A stretch of DNA of 64,000 nucleotides, taken from contig CAWBVZ010000007.1 in assembly GCA_963792385.1 (NCBI GenBank), positions 558,001 to 622,000 on the forward strand. Direction: 5' to 3'. The position numbers were made by a program, and so were the translations under genes. This document shows positions 27,162 through 35,217 of the stretch, in pieces; within the stretch, counting starts at the first letter, position 1; each line of letters begins with the position of its first letter. The notes under the pieces are model-generated. The model searched no databases. It worked only from the letters and a program-made list of their open reading frames with translations, and was not told the origin of the DNA. Origin of the DNA: DASSUW01 sp963792385 (GTDB lineage Bacteria; Actinomycetota; Thermoleophilia; Solirubrobacterales; Solirubrobacteraceae).

Positions 27162-27709
27162 CTCGCCGTCTCCGGGCGGGCCGGCCGTCCGGGCCAGAGC
27201 GTGTGCGTGATCGGCCACAGCGACCAGATCGCCACGACCATCGTCAGCCGGAGGAGCCAGCCCTGCAGGGCCTCCGTGCGCTCCGCGTCGCCGACGATCG
27301 CGATCGCCGTGACCAGCAGGCCTGAGCCGATCGCCCATGCCAGCATCGCCTTGCCGAACTCGCGCCACTCGTACCGGACGCGCTCCGGCCCGCCACGCGG
27401 CGGCCGCCAGGGCGGCGGCCCGCCGGCGAAGCGATGCGCGGACCGCTCGTCGGTCCAGCGAATCAGGCTGTGGCCGAAGGCCACCGAGAAGCCGATGTAG
27501 GCCGCCGCGAGCCCGTGGGCGAAGCCGGCGGTCGCGCCGCGGCTGACGTCGATCACAGTCGCCACGAGCAGCACGAGGTCAACGAGCGGGGCGCCGACGA
27601 GCAGCGCCACGCTGAGGCGGCGGCGCTGGAACAGATAGCGGGCGGCGAGGCCGCCTAGCAGCAGCACCCAGAAGGCGATCTCCGAGGCGACGATGACGAA
27701 CACGAGCAT
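27158..27709 (-). CDS. Hypothetical multi-pass membrane protein, divergent from a TetR regulator
   Basis: 183 residues with membrane helices at about 3-27, 35-53, 63-85, 122-140 and 150-167, and a Pro/Gly/Arg-rich loop (GGPPPWRPPRGGPERVR) in the middle. I recognise no family by sequence. The short intergenic space to the TetR gene contains a palindrome, so it is the likely target of that regulator. Its stop overlaps the pruA stop by 4 nt (convergent). Confidence 0.75.
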   Translation of the reverse strand: MLVFVIVASEIAFWVLLLGGLAARYLFQRRRLSVALLVGAPLVDLVLLVATVIDVSRGATAGFAHGLAAAYIGFSVAFGHSLIRWTDERSAHRFAGGPPPWRPPRGGPERVRYEWREFGKAMLAWAIGSGLLVTAIAIVGDAERTEALQGWLLRLTMVVAIWSLWPITHTLWPGRPARPETAS

Positions 27710-27719
27710 GTGATTTAAA

Positions 27720-27737
27720 TTAGCACAGGTGCGCTAA
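27720..27737. promoter_or_regulatory. Probable TetR-type operator palindrome
   Basis: TTAGCACAGGTGCGCTAA, an 18-bp imperfect palindrome (TTAGC.CA..TG.GCTAA) in an unusually A/T-rich 39-bp gap between two divergent starts (27709 and 27749). Its position and symmetry fit the binding site of the adjacent TetR protein controlling both genes. Inference from layout. Confidence 0.6.
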
Positions 27738-27748
27738 AATACATCTAA

Positions 27749-28312
27749 GTGCCCAAACAGGTGGACCACGCCCAGCGCCGGGAGGAGCTAGCCGACGCGC
27801 TCTGGCGACTCGCGATGCGAGACGGGATCGAGGCTGCCTCGCTGCGGCGCGTGGCCGCCGAGGCCGGCTGGTCGATGGGGTCGCTGCGGCACTACTTCGA
27901 GACTCAGTCCGAGCTGCTGGCCTTCGCGATGCAGCTCGTCGTCGAACGCGTCAGCGAGCGTGTCTTGACGCTGGATCCCGAGGCGCCCCCGCGGCGGATC
28001 GCGGAGGGACTGCTGCATCAGGTCCTCCCACTCGACCCGGAGCGCTGTGCCGAGATGCGGGTCTGGCTGGCCTTCACCACGCGCGCGCTCGTCGACCCGC
28101 GTCTGCGCGAGCTGCGCGACGGCGCGCACGAGGCGCTACGCGGCCTGTGCCGGAACGCCGTCGAGCTCCTCGGAGCCGACGACCCCGAGCGCGAGGCGGA
28201 GCGGCTGCACGCGCTCGTCGACGGCCTTGCTCTCCATGCCGTGCATGCCCCCGGCGTGACCACGCCGGAGCGGCAGGTCGAGCTGCTGGCCGCCCACCTC
28301 GACTCGCTCTAA
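27749..28312 (+). CDS. TetR-family transcriptional regulator (BetI-like)
   Basis: 187 residues. The N-terminal helix-turn-helix (ELADALWRLAMRDGIEAAS.. GWSMGSLRHYF) at about residues 10-55 is typical, and the C-terminal ligand-binding part (residues 70-187) resembles the BetI_C class. The start is GTG 27749. It probably represses itself and the divergent membrane-protein gene through the palindrome at 27720-27737. The ligand is unknown. Confidence 0.88.
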   Translation: MPKQVDHAQRREELADALWRLAMRDGIEAASLRRVAAEAGWSMGSLRHYFETQSELLAFAMQLVVERVSERVLTLDPEAPPRRIAEGLLHQVLPLDPERCAEMRVWLAFTTRALVDPRLRELRDGAHEALRGLCRNAVELLGADDPEREAERLHALVDGLALHAVHAPGVTTPERQVELLAAHLDSL

Positions 28313-28611
28313 GCCAGGCCCTTCCCGCCGACCGGCCGGAACTCGCTGCGCCCCGAGAAGCCGGCGATCAGCGGTCGCGCGCGAGCGATCGTCGCCTTCG
28401 TCGTCTCGTCGTGGAGGGCGGCGTCGTGCGCTTCGCGGTCGGTCCAGGTCTCGGTGACCCAGATCGCGTCGTCGTCTTCGAGCGAGCGGCTGACGAAATA
28501 GAGCAGACAGGAGTCGTCGTCGCGCGCCGCCTCGGCCGCCTCGAGCAGGATCGCGGCGAGCGCGTCGCCCTGGCCGGGCTGGGCGTTGATGCAGCCGTGC
28601 ATGCCGAACAT
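28309..28611 (-). CDS. Antibiotic biosynthesis monooxygenase (ABM)-fold small protein
   Basis: 100-residue dimeric alpha+beta barrel type protein: an initial beta strand (MFGMHGCINAQPGQGDALAAILLEAA), DDSCLLYFVSRSLEDDDAIWVTETWTDREAHDAAL, the standard ABM pattern (putative quinol monooxygenase YgiN-like). ATG 28611 selected. It is divergent from the HAD-like gene (37 bp) and ends in a 4-nt overlap with the TetR gene. Substrate unknown. Confidence 0.82.
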   Translation of the reverse strand: MFGMHGCINAQPGQGDALAAILLEAAEAARDDDSCLLYFVSRSLEDDDAIWVTETWTDREAHDAALHDETTKATIARARPLIAGFSGRSEFRPVGGKGLA

Positions 28612-28648
28612 GACGCGGCAGCCTACGCGGACGGATACGGTCTCGGCC

Positions 28649-29320
28649 ATGGCCCTCGCCTGGGTGCTGTTCAACCTCACCGGCACGCTCGTCGACCCGA
28701 CCGTCCTGGCACAGCCGCTCGGCGACTCCGGCGCCGACGAGGAGCTCGTGCTGAACGCGCTCGACGACACGATCGCGATCGCGATGGTCGATGCGCTGAC
28801 GGGCGGGACCACGCCGTTCAACGCGATGATGGAGGCCGCGATGCGCCGCCGGCTGCGGCTCGCCGGCGCCGACGAGGAGCGGGCGGTGTCCGCGCTCGAG
28901 CTGATCTCGACGATGCCGGCGTACCTCGAAGCGCCCGGCGCGCTGGAGTCGCTCCGCGCCCACGGGCTGAAGCTGGGCGTGCTGGCGCAGACCTCTGCCG
29001 GGGCGGCGGACGCGGTGCTGCGCTTCGCCGGGCTGCGCGACCGGCTCGAGCTGGTGCTCAGCGCGCAGGACGCCGGTGCACCCAAGCCGGACCCGCGGCC
29101 GTACCGGATGGCGCTCGAGCAGACAGGTGTGGACGGGAACGAGGTGTGCTTCGTGTCGACCCACTGGTGGGACGTCGCGGGCGCCAAGCGGGCCGGGCTC
29201 CGGACGGCGTGGGTCGCCCGCCGCGAACGGTCGCTGCTCGACACCGTCCCGGCCCCGGACTACACCGGCCGTGACCTCACCGAGGTGGCCGAGCGGATCG
29301 TCACGCGAATGGTCGCCTGA
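28649..29320 (+). CDS. HAD-superfamily hydrolase-like protein with Asn at the nucleophile position
   Basis: 223 residues with a HAD core and helical cap. Motif I reads WVLFNLTGTLVD, where the first Asp nucleophile of HAD enzymes is Asn (codon AAC); motif II is VLAQTS, the motif III Lys is in GAPKPDPRPY and motif IV is THWWDVAGAKRAG. The overall layout follows the 2-haloacid dehalogenase/phosphatase subgroup. Loss of the nucleophile predicts no phosphoaspartate chemistry, unless the residue is wrongly called. Start ATG 28649 is chosen over upstream ATG codons lying inside the divergent ABM region. Confidence 0.82.
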   Translation: MALAWVLFNLTGTLVDPTVLAQPLGDSGADEELVLNALDDTIAIAMVDALTGGTTPFNAMMEAAMRRRLRLAGADEERAVSALELISTMPAYLEAPGALESLRAHGLKLGVLAQTSAGAADAVLRFAGLRDRLELVLSAQDAGAPKPDPRPYRMALEQTGVDGNEVCFVSTHWWDVAGAKRAGLRTAWVARRERSLLDTVPAPDYTGRDLTEVAERIVTRMVA

Positions 29321-29367
29321 ACGCGCCACGGTCGCACTTCTGACGTATGTCGAACAAAAGCCCCGGG

Positions 29368-29373
29368 TAATAT
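29368..29373 (+). promoter_or_regulatory. Possible -10 element upstream of the Tat-exported protein gene
   Basis: TAATAT sits 39 bp before the ATG at 29412, in the least GC-rich part of the 91-bp gap after the HAD gene. No convincing -35 hexamer is seen at 16-18 bp, so this is a weak call. Confidence 0.3.
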
Positions 29374-29411
29374 GCCGCCGACTGCACGAATACCGGACGG
29401 GAGGACGACTC

Positions 29412-30356
29412 ATGCAGCAGGGGCTCAATAGGCGGCGCTTTCTCGGCGCCGCGATGGGGACGGGCGCAGCGGCCGCGACAGGCGTGCTGGCACCGTCGGC
29501 GCTTGGCAACGGGCGCAAGGCGCACGCGGCCGCCGGGAGCGGGAAGGTGCCGCGGAACCGGCGCGGGATCCAGCTCTACACGATGCGACGCATCATGGAG
29601 AAGTCGCAGGCCGACGCCAGCAGCGTGCTCCGCTGGCTCGGGCGCAACGGCTACACCGAAGTCGAGACCGCCGGTCACTATGGCTGGACTCCGGCGCAGT
29701 TCCGCCGCGAGCTCGACCGGGCGGGCCTGAAGGCAATCTCGGGCCATGACGGGCCCGACTTCACCTTCCCGGCCGGCTGGCAGGACAGCTACGAGGAAAC
29801 GCTGGCATACGCGAAGGCGCTGGGCCAGAAGTTCACCGGTCTCGCCTGGCAAAACCTGCCGACGACCGAGGAGAGCTATCGCAAGCTCGCGGCGGGCCTC
29901 GACGAGGCGGGCAAGCTTGCGCGCAAGTACGACCTCCAGTTCTTCTACCACAACCACGATTTCGAGTTCCTGAACAAGCAGGCGAACGGCGATCCGCTCT
30001 ACGACATCCTGCTCGAGGAGACCGACCGGCGCTACGTCAAGTTCGAGCTCGACCTGTTCTGGATCACCGAGGGCGGCGCCAACGGTGTCGAGTACCTGTC
30101 CGCGGATCCGACTCGCTACATCGGCTATCACGTCAAGGACCATGTCTGGGGCGACCGGCCGAACGCGAACGACTATGAGGACGCGGGTCCCGGGATGCTC
30201 GACTTCCCGGACCTCTTCGAGGCCGGCGACGAGGGCGACAAGCACTTCTTCGTCGAGCACGACGAGCCGTGGCTCTCGCACACGGACGACGACGCGAACG
30301 CCGAGTACCTGACCGCCGGAAACGGGATCAGGTATCTCGAACAGGTGCGCTGGTAA
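29412..30356 (+). CDS. Tat-exported sugar phosphate isomerase/epimerase-like protein (xylose isomerase-like TIM barrel)
   Basis: 314 residues. The N-terminus MQQGLNRRRFLGAAMGTGAA carries a twin-arginine motif and an Ala-rich hydrophobic stretch ending near residue 40, so it is likely exported folded. The mature part follows the AP-endonuclease-2/IolE-like barrel: GIQLYTMR, GYTEVETAGHYG, FFYHNHDFEF (metal His), KFELDLFWI, YHVKDH and FVEHDEP. GGGAGGA precedes the ATG. Such exported proteins occur in actinobacteria and Bacteroidetes near sugar catabolism genes; the substrate is unknown. Its 3' end overlaps pdxT by 29 bp, convergent. Confidence 0.87.
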   Translation: MQQGLNRRRFLGAAMGTGAAAATGVLAPSALGNGRKAHAAAGSGKVPRNRRGIQLYTMRRIMEKSQADASSVLRWLGRNGYTEVETAGHYGWTPAQFRRELDRAGLKAISGHDGPDFTFPAGWQDSYEETLAYAKALGQKFTGLAWQNLPTTEESYRKLAAGLDEAGKLARKYDLQFFYHNHDFEFLNKQANGDPLYDILLEETDRRYVKFELDLFWITEGGANGVEYLSADPTRYIGYHVKDHVWGDRPNANDYEDAGPGMLDFPDLFEAGDEGDKHFFVEHDEPWLSHTDDDANAEYLTAGNGIRYLEQVRW

Positions 30357-30888
30357 GGAACAGCTCGTGTAGGCGGGTCTCCCCCGCGAGCTCCGGATGG
30401 AAGGAGATCGCGAGCAGGTTCCCCTGGCGGACCGCCACGGGGTGACCCTCGACGGCGGCGAGGACCTCGACGTCCTCGCCGCAGACCTCGGCCCACGGCG
30501 CGCGGATGAACACCGCGCGCACGGGCCGGCCTGCGATGCCCGGGATCTGCAGGTCCGCCTCGAACGAGCGGATCTGCCGCCCGAACGCGTTGCGCCGGCA
30601 CTCGATGTCCATCAGGCCGAGATGCTTGCGGTCGAGCATGATCATGCCGGCGCAGGTGCCGAACACCGGCGCGCCGGAGCGGCCGAACGCGCGCAGTGGC
30701 TCGGCGAGGCCCTCACGCTCGATCCCCAGCGTCATCGTGGTCGACTCGCCGCCCGGGATGATCAGGCCGTCGATGCCGTCCAGGTCGGCGGGCACGCGCA
30801 CCTCGCGCACGTCGGCGCCAAGGCCGCGAAGGATCTTGCCGTGGGCCTCGAAGTCGCCCTGCAGCGCGAGCACGCCGACCAGCGGCAT
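30328..30888 (-). CDS. pdxT: Pyridoxal 5'-phosphate synthase glutaminase subunit PdxT
   Basis: 186-residue class I-type glutamine amidotransferase that supplies ammonia to PdxS. It starts MPLVGVLALQGDFEAH, has IIPGGESTTM, the nucleophile Cys in FGTCAGMIML and the catalytic His/Glu in SFHPELAGETRLHELFL. Directly downstream of pdxS (4 bp gap). Confidence 0.96.
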   Translation of the reverse strand: MPLVGVLALQGDFEAHGKILRGLGADVREVRVPADLDGIDGLIIPGGESTTMTLGIEREGLAEPLRAFGRSGAPVFGTCAGMIMLDRKHLGLMDIECRRNAFGRQIRSFEADLQIPGIAGRPVRAVFIRAPWAEVCGEDVEVLAAVEGHPVAVRQGNLLAISFHPELAGETRLHELFLTSAPVRDT

Positions 30889-30892
30889 GGCC

Positions 30893-31777
30893 CTACCAGC
30901 CGCGGTTGGCGAGGAGCTGATGCTCGTCGAGCTTGCGCGTCTCGAGCGACGTCATCGCCCCGCCCAGCCCCTCGGAGGCGCGGGCCACCCGCGCCGGGTC
31001 CTGGAAGTGCGTCGTCGCCTCGACGATCGCGGCCGCGCGCGTGGCCGGGTCCTCGGACTTGAAGATTCCGGAGCCGACGAAGTTGCCCTCGGCGCCGAGC
31101 TGCATCATCAGGGCGGCGTCGGCCGGCGTGGCGATCCCGCCGGCGCAGAACAGCACCACGGGCAGCTTGCCGTCACGCGCGACCTGGCGCACGAGGTCGA
31201 GCGGCGCCTGGTGCTCCTTGGCGGCGGTCGCGAGCTCGGCGTCGTCCATCACCGTCAGGCGCTTGATCTCGCCGCTGATGCGGCGCATGTGGCGCACGGC
31301 CTCGACGATGTCACCGGTTCCGGCCTCGCCCTTGGAGCGGATCATCGCCGCGCCCTCGGCGATCCGCCGCAGCGCCTCCCCCAGGTTCGTGGCGCCGCAG
31401 ACGAACGGGACCTTGAAGAGCCACTTGTCGATGTGGTTGGCCTCGTCGGCCGGAGTCAGCACCTCGGACTCGTCGATGTAGTCGACTTCGAGCGCCTCGA
31501 GCACCTGCGCCTCGGCGAAGTGGCCGATCCGCGCCTTCGCCATCACGGGGATCGTGACGGCCTCCTGGATGCCCTTGATCAGCAGCGGGTCGGACATGCG
31601 GGCGACACCGCCGTCGCGGCGGATGTCGGCCGGGACGCGCTCGAGCGCCATCACCGCGGCGGCACCGGCGTCCTCGGCGATCTTCGCCTGCTCGGCGTCG
31701 ACGACGTCCATGATCACGCCGCCCTTGAGCATCTCGGCCAGGCCGGCCTTGACGCGGAAAGTGGCCTCGTCACGCAT
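30893..31777 (-). CDS. pdxS: Pyridoxal 5'-phosphate synthase lyase subunit PdxS
   Basis: 294 residues from ATG 31777, the usual PdxS length. It condenses ribose 5-phosphate, glyceraldehyde 3-phosphate and ammonia into PLP. Family strings: AEMLKGGVIMDVVDAEQA, ALERVPADIRRDGGVARM, IPVMAKARIGHF, EVDYIDESEVLTPAD, and GGIATPADAA with the active-site Lys residues in the K81/K149 equivalents. An in-frame ATG at 31801 would add MHGYPAVR. Confidence 0.96.
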   Translation of the reverse strand: MRDEATFRVKAGLAEMLKGGVIMDVVDAEQAKIAEDAGAAAVMALERVPADIRRDGGVARMSDPLLIKGIQEAVTIPVMAKARIGHFAEAQVLEALEVDYIDESEVLTPADEANHIDKWLFKVPFVCGATNLGEALRRIAEGAAMIRSKGEAGTGDIVEAVRHMRRISGEIKRLTVMDDAELATAAKEHQAPLDLVRQVARDGKLPVVLFCAGGIATPADAALMMQLGAEGNFVGSGIFKSEDPATRAAAIVEATTHFQDPARVARASEGLGGAMTSLETRKLDEHQLLANRGW

Positions 31778-31843
31778 ACGCACCGCAGGATAGCCGTGCA
31801 CGCGCGGGTCTTTCGTCCAAACCCGGAAGCCGCCGTGTGACGG

Positions 31844-32023
31844 TCAGTACGCGTGCAGCGGGTCGGACCCGCTGACGACGCCGAACAGCCGCTCGCGCAG
31901 CTGCCGGCACTCCATCTCCTCCCAGCGCATCTCGCAGTGGAGGCAGAACGCGCCCGTGTCCTGCGCGGCGGTGCCGCAGAACGGGCAGCGGGAGTCGGGA
32001 GCGGGGTTGTGCTCTTCGGGCAC
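31844..32023 (-). CDS. Small zinc-ribbon protein
   Basis: 59 residues from GTG 32023. Two Cys pairs, CPFC (13-16) and CLHC (27-30), form a zinc ribbon, followed by the helical MRWEEMECRQLRERLFGVV segment. The codon positions show the same G/C-ending bias as neighbouring genes and the frame ends with TGA 42 bp before... pdxS on the same strand would begin about 65 bp downstream, so it is likely the first gene of the pdxST unit. Short and easily missed; no function known. Confidence 0.7.
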   Translation of the reverse strand: MPEEHNPAPDSRCPFCGTAAQDTGAFCLHCEMRWEEMECRQLRERLFGVVSGSDPLHAY

Positions 32024-32082
32024 ACCGTGAAAGTAGTTGTTCTGACGCGATCGCGCCCCAGCCGTCCGAGTAGGCTCGGCGC

Positions 32083-32544
32083 GTGGTCGTACAGGCCGTA
32101 TTCGAGGAGCGGTACTGGTATCCGGACGACGGCGGCCAGGTCTGGATCGCCGGCTACACGCCCGTCGACCCGGAGTCAGGGCGCTACCTCGGGCGCGAGG
32201 CCCCGGAGCTCACGGCGCTCGGGCTGCGGATCGCCGGCGTCGCCGGCGCCGCGCGCCACCACGGCGAGGCGCTCGCGGCGGAGGCGGCGGCACCAGGCCG
32301 GCCGCTCGAGCTGCGCCGCGACCCGGCCAACGAGCACGACCCGAACGCGATCGCCGTGCTGGCCGGCGGCGAGCAGGTCGGCTGGATCCCGCGCGAGCTC
32401 GCGGAGGAGCTGGCGGGCGAGATCGACGCCGGCCGCCCGTGGTCGGCGATCGTGCTGCGCGAGCAGCGGCTGTCGCCGCGCGACCCCCGTTACGGGCTGA
32501 CGATGCTGCTCGCGCCGGACTCGGTGATCGAGCTCCGCGCCTGA
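32083..32544 (+). CDS. HIRAN-domain protein
   Basis: 153 residues from GTG 32083. The middle (RREP/LRRDPANEHDPNAIAVLAGGEQVGWIPRELA) is the HIRAN signature; the domain recognises 3' DNA ends or stalled forks in the helicases HLTF/Rad5, but stand-alone bacterial versions are of unknown role. No helicase or nuclease domain is fused. A DNA-damage or restriction role is possible only by analogy. The next small gene follows after 14 bp. Confidence 0.82.
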   Translation: MVVQAVFEERYWYPDDGGQVWIAGYTPVDPESGRYLGREAPELTALGLRIAGVAGAARHHGEALAAEAAAPGRPLELRRDPANEHDPNAIAVLAGGEQVGWIPRELAEELAGEIDAGRPWSAIVLREQRLSPRDPRYGLTMLLAPDSVIELRA

Positions 32545-32558
32545 GTATCATTCGTCAC

Positions 32559-32783
32559 ATGGCGACCGACGATCTCATCGCGCCGGACGAGACCGCGTTC
32601 CGGCTCGAGCTCACCCCCGCACAGCTGAAGGTCACGCACTCCGCGCTGCGCGCGTTGCTGTCGGACTTCGGTCACGACCAGCCCGACGTGCACCGCGTGA
32701 TCCGCGAGGTGCTCGCGAAGCTGCCCGAGGACGCGAGCATCCGCTCGATCGACCTCGCGGCGGAACTGAAGCGCGCTACTTGA
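32559..32783 (+). CDS. Small hypothetical protein
   Basis: 74 residues, acidic and helical (FRLELTPAQLKVTHSALRALLSDFG, then VHRVIREVLAKLPEDASIRSIDL). No family recognised, although the pattern of a short helical pair is well formed and codon bias matches real genes. It lies 14 bp after the HIRAN gene and its end overlaps the RpiR regulator stop by 8 bp. Confidence 0.65.
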   Translation: MATDDLIAPDETAFRLELTPAQLKVTHSALRALLSDFGHDQPDVHRVIREVLAKLPEDASIRSIDLAAELKRAT

Positions 32784-33651
32784 GCTTGAACGCCCTGATG
32801 CGGTCGTCGTACTGCGCGGTATCGCGCGAGTACACGCCGTAGGCGAGCGCCTGGATCAGCGACAGCAAGCCGGCGTGCGAGCGCACGAAGGCGGGTGAGT
32901 TGGACGAGTAGTAGAGCGTCCGCTCGGACAGCTTGGAGACCTCGGAGAGCGTCGCGTCGACGATCGCGAGCGTGTGCGCCTTGCGGTGGCGGGCGATCTT
33001 CATCGCGCGCACCACGAGCGGGTGCGGGCGGCCGGCCGATAGGCCGATCACGAGCGCGCCCTCGTCGATCCGCCCGAGCCGCGACAGCGCCTCCTGCGAC
33101 GGCGAGGCGGCGATCTCGGCGCGGATGTCGAGCAGCATCAGCAGGTGGCGCAGGTAGGACGCGAAGAACGCCATCTGGTCGGTGCCGGCGATCAGGATCC
33201 GGTCGGCGGTCGCGATCGCCTCGATCGCCCCGTCGACCTGCGAGCGCGAGACCTTGCGCGCGGTCTCCTCGACGTTCACGTGGTCGGCGGCCACGGCCTG
33301 CTCGAACGGTGTCTGGTCGAGCGAGAACAGCGGCGCCGCGTTCTCGAACCCGTTCGGGTGCGTCGCCGCGGTGCGGTGGTGGTGACGGTACTCCTCGCGC
33401 GCGGCCTCCTGCAGCTCCGGGAACCCCTCGAAGCCGAGTGCCTGCGAGAACCGCACGACGGTCGACGAAGACGTGCTGGCGCGGCGCGCGAGTTCCTCGG
33501 CGGTATGGAACGCGACCTCGTCGAGATGGTCGACGACGTACTGCGCGACGTCCTTCTGCGAGCGTGAGAACTCGTCGAAGCGCGACGAGATGTAGGCAGA
33601 CAGTGTCTGGTGCCCGCGGGCGGCGGGAGGCATCGTGGCGGTCCTGGGCAT
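32776..33651 (-). CDS. RpiR/MurR-family transcriptional regulator
   Basis: 291 residues. N-terminal RpiR helix-turn-helix (SRSQKDVAQYVVDHLDEVAFHTAEELARRA, then STVVRFSQALGFEGFPELQ) at about 25-95 and a C-terminal SIS phosphosugar-binding domain (about 130-270: DRILIAGTDQMAFFASYL, VIGLSAGRPHPLV). Such proteins sense phosphosugars and control sugar catabolism. ATG 33651 used; MPPAARG at 33633 is another possible start. It is divergent from rmlC with a 47-bp gap. Target operon unknown. Confidence 0.87.
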   Translation of the reverse strand: MPRTATMPPAARGHQTLSAYISSRFDEFSRSQKDVAQYVVDHLDEVAFHTAEELARRASTSSSTVVRFSQALGFEGFPELQEAAREEYRHHHRTAATHPNGFENAAPLFSLDQTPFEQAVAADHVNVEETARKVSRSQVDGAIEAIATADRILIAGTDQMAFFASYLRHLLMLLDIRAEIAASPSQEALSRLGRIDEGALVIGLSAGRPHPLVVRAMKIARHRKAHTLAIVDATLSEVSKLSERTLYYSSNSPAFVRSHAGLLSLIQALAYGVYSRDTAQYDDRIRAFKLK

Positions 33652-33698
33652 GGCGGAGCGTCTTTCGACGGTGGCCTCGTAACCTCCTGCACTTCGTT

Positions 33699-34250
33699 AT
33701 GGAGCTTCTCCCGACCAGACTGCAAGGACCGGTCCTGTTCGCGCCCACGGTGCACGGCGACGAGCGCGGCTTCTTTATGGAGACATTCCGCGCCGACACG
33801 TGGGCCGCCGCCGGCCTGCCGACCGACTTCGTCCAGGACAACCACTCGCGCTCACGGCGCGGAACCGTGCGCGGAATCCACTTCCAGACGCAGCCCGGGC
33901 AGGCCAAGCTCGTCCGCGTCGCGCGCGGCAGCGTGCTCGACGTCGTCGTCGATCTCCGGCGCGGCTCACCGACCTTCGGCGAGTGGGAGAGCCACCGGCT
34001 CGACGACGAGCGCGGCCTCGAGCTCTTTATCCCGATCGGCTTCGGCCACGGGTTTTGCGTGCTCTCGGACGTGGCGGACTTCGTGTACAAGGTCACGAGC
34101 TACTTCGAACCGGCGACCGAGAAGGGGTTCCGGTACGACGATCCCGAGGTCGGCATCGAGTGGCCCGAGCTCGAGCTGCTCTACTCCGAGCGCGACCGCA
34201 CGGCGCCCCGGCTGGCCGAGATCGCCGACACGTTGCCGTTCTCCGTGTGA
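33699..34250 (+). CDS. rmlC: dTDP-4-dehydrorhamnose 3,5-epimerase
   Basis: 183-residue cupin enzyme making dTDP-4-keto-L-rhamnose. Motifs: HGDERGFFMETFR, QDNHSRSRRGTVRGIHFQ (catalytic His in GIHFQ), DVVVDLRRGSPTFGEW, IPIGFGHGFCVLSD and YDDPEVGIEWP. Full length. The other rml genes are not in the window, but the nucleotide-sugar genes at 12.5-15 kb fit the same surface-glycan theme. GTGA overlap with gluQ. Confidence 0.93.
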   Translation: MELLPTRLQGPVLFAPTVHGDERGFFMETFRADTWAAAGLPTDFVQDNHSRSRRGTVRGIHFQTQPGQAKLVRVARGSVLDVVVDLRRGSPTFGEWESHRLDDERGLELFIPIGFGHGFCVLSDVADFVYKVTSYFEPATEKGFRYDDPEVGIEWPELELLYSERDRTAPRLAEIADTLPFSV

Positions 34251-35119
34251 GTGCCGACGGCCGCTTCGCGCCGAGCCCGACCGGCACGCTCCACATCGGC
34301 AACCTCCGCACCGCGCTGCTGGCGTGGCTGTTCGCACGCTCCGCCGGCGCCCGCTTCCTCGTGCGGATGGAGGACCTCGACGTCGGCCGCGTGCGCCCCG
34401 GCTCGGCGGACGAGCAGCTCGCCGACCTCGCCGCGGTCGGGCTCGACTGGGACGGCGAGGTCGTGTTCCAGTCGACCCGCGTGGCTCGCTACGCGGAGGC
34501 GATCGAGGCGCTGCGGGCGCACGACCGCGTGTACGAGTGCTTCTGCACGCGCGCCGAGATCCGCGCCGCCGCCTCGGCGCCGCACGGCCCGCTGCCCGAG
34601 GGCGCGTACCCGGGCACGTGCCTGCGACTGTCCGCCGCCGAGCGCGCGGAGCGGCGGGAGAGCGGGCGCCCGCCGGCGCTGCGCTTCCGCGCGGACGCCG
34701 AGCGCGTGACGTTCGAGGACCGCCTGCTCGGGCCGCAGGAGGGCGTCGTCGACGACTTCGTCGTCCGCCGCAACGACGGCGCGCACGCCTACAACCTGGC
34801 TGTCGTGGTGGATGACGCGGAGCAGGGCATCGGCGAGGTCGTCCGCGGCGCCGACCTCGTCGACTCGACGCCGCGCCAGCTCCTGCTCGCCCGCGTGCTC
34901 GGCGTGCCCGAGCCGGCGCATGCGCACGTGCCGCTCGTGCTCGGCCCCGACGGCGCACGGCTCGCCAAGCGCCACGGCGACGTCACGCTCCGCGAGGTTC
35001 CCGCGGCCGCGGCGCGCACGTGGATGCTCCGCTCGCTCGGCCTCCCGGAGGACCTCTCGCCCGCCGATTTCGACCCCGCCGTCCTGCCCCGCGAGCCGAC
35101 GACGTTCACAGGCGCTTGA
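34247..35119 (+). CDS. gluQ: Glutamyl-Q tRNA(Asp) synthetase
   Basis: 290-residue truncated glutamyl-tRNA synthetase lacking the anticodon-binding domain; it glutamylates queuosine of tRNA-Asp. Class I motifs: RFAPSPTGTLHIGNLRTA (HIGH) and LAKRHGD (KMSKS-like). The zinc ligands CFC and the Tyr/Cys of YPGTC are present, which separates GluQ from ordinary GltX. GTG 34247 start overlaps rmlC. Confidence 0.93.
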   Translation: MSADGRFAPSPTGTLHIGNLRTALLAWLFARSAGARFLVRMEDLDVGRVRPGSADEQLADLAAVGLDWDGEVVFQSTRVARYAEAIEALRAHDRVYECFCTRAEIRAAASAPHGPLPEGAYPGTCLRLSAAERAERRESGRPPALRFRADAERVTFEDRLLGPQEGVVDDFVVRRNDGAHAYNLAVVVDDAEQGIGEVVRGADLVDSTPRQLLLARVLGVPEPAHAHVPLVLGPDGARLAKRHGDVTLREVPAAAARTWMLRSLGLPEDLSPADFDPAVLPREPTTFTGA

Positions 35120-35209
35120 GGGGGGACAGTCCCCCCTTGCGTTGCCGACGCGGCGGAGCGCCCTGAGGGGGACTGTCCCCCTTACCGGCGCGGCGTGGGC
35201 GCCGGTAAG
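35120..35209. repeat. Cluster of short palindromes (REP-like) upstream of the LuxR-type regulator
   Basis: Three hairpins fill the gap between gluQ and the regulator: GGGGGGACAGTCCCCCC (35120-35136), its inverse-oriented partner GGGGGACTGTCCCCC (35167-35181), and CTTACCGGCGC/GCGCCGGTAAG (35181-35191 with 35199-35209, 7-base loop). The first two are inverted relative to each other and can also pair over about 30 bases. The last ends 8 bp before the regulator ATG, over the expected ribosome-binding site. A related copy lies at 38002-38030. Confidence 0.75.
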
Positions 35210-35217
35210 CTGCGCCG

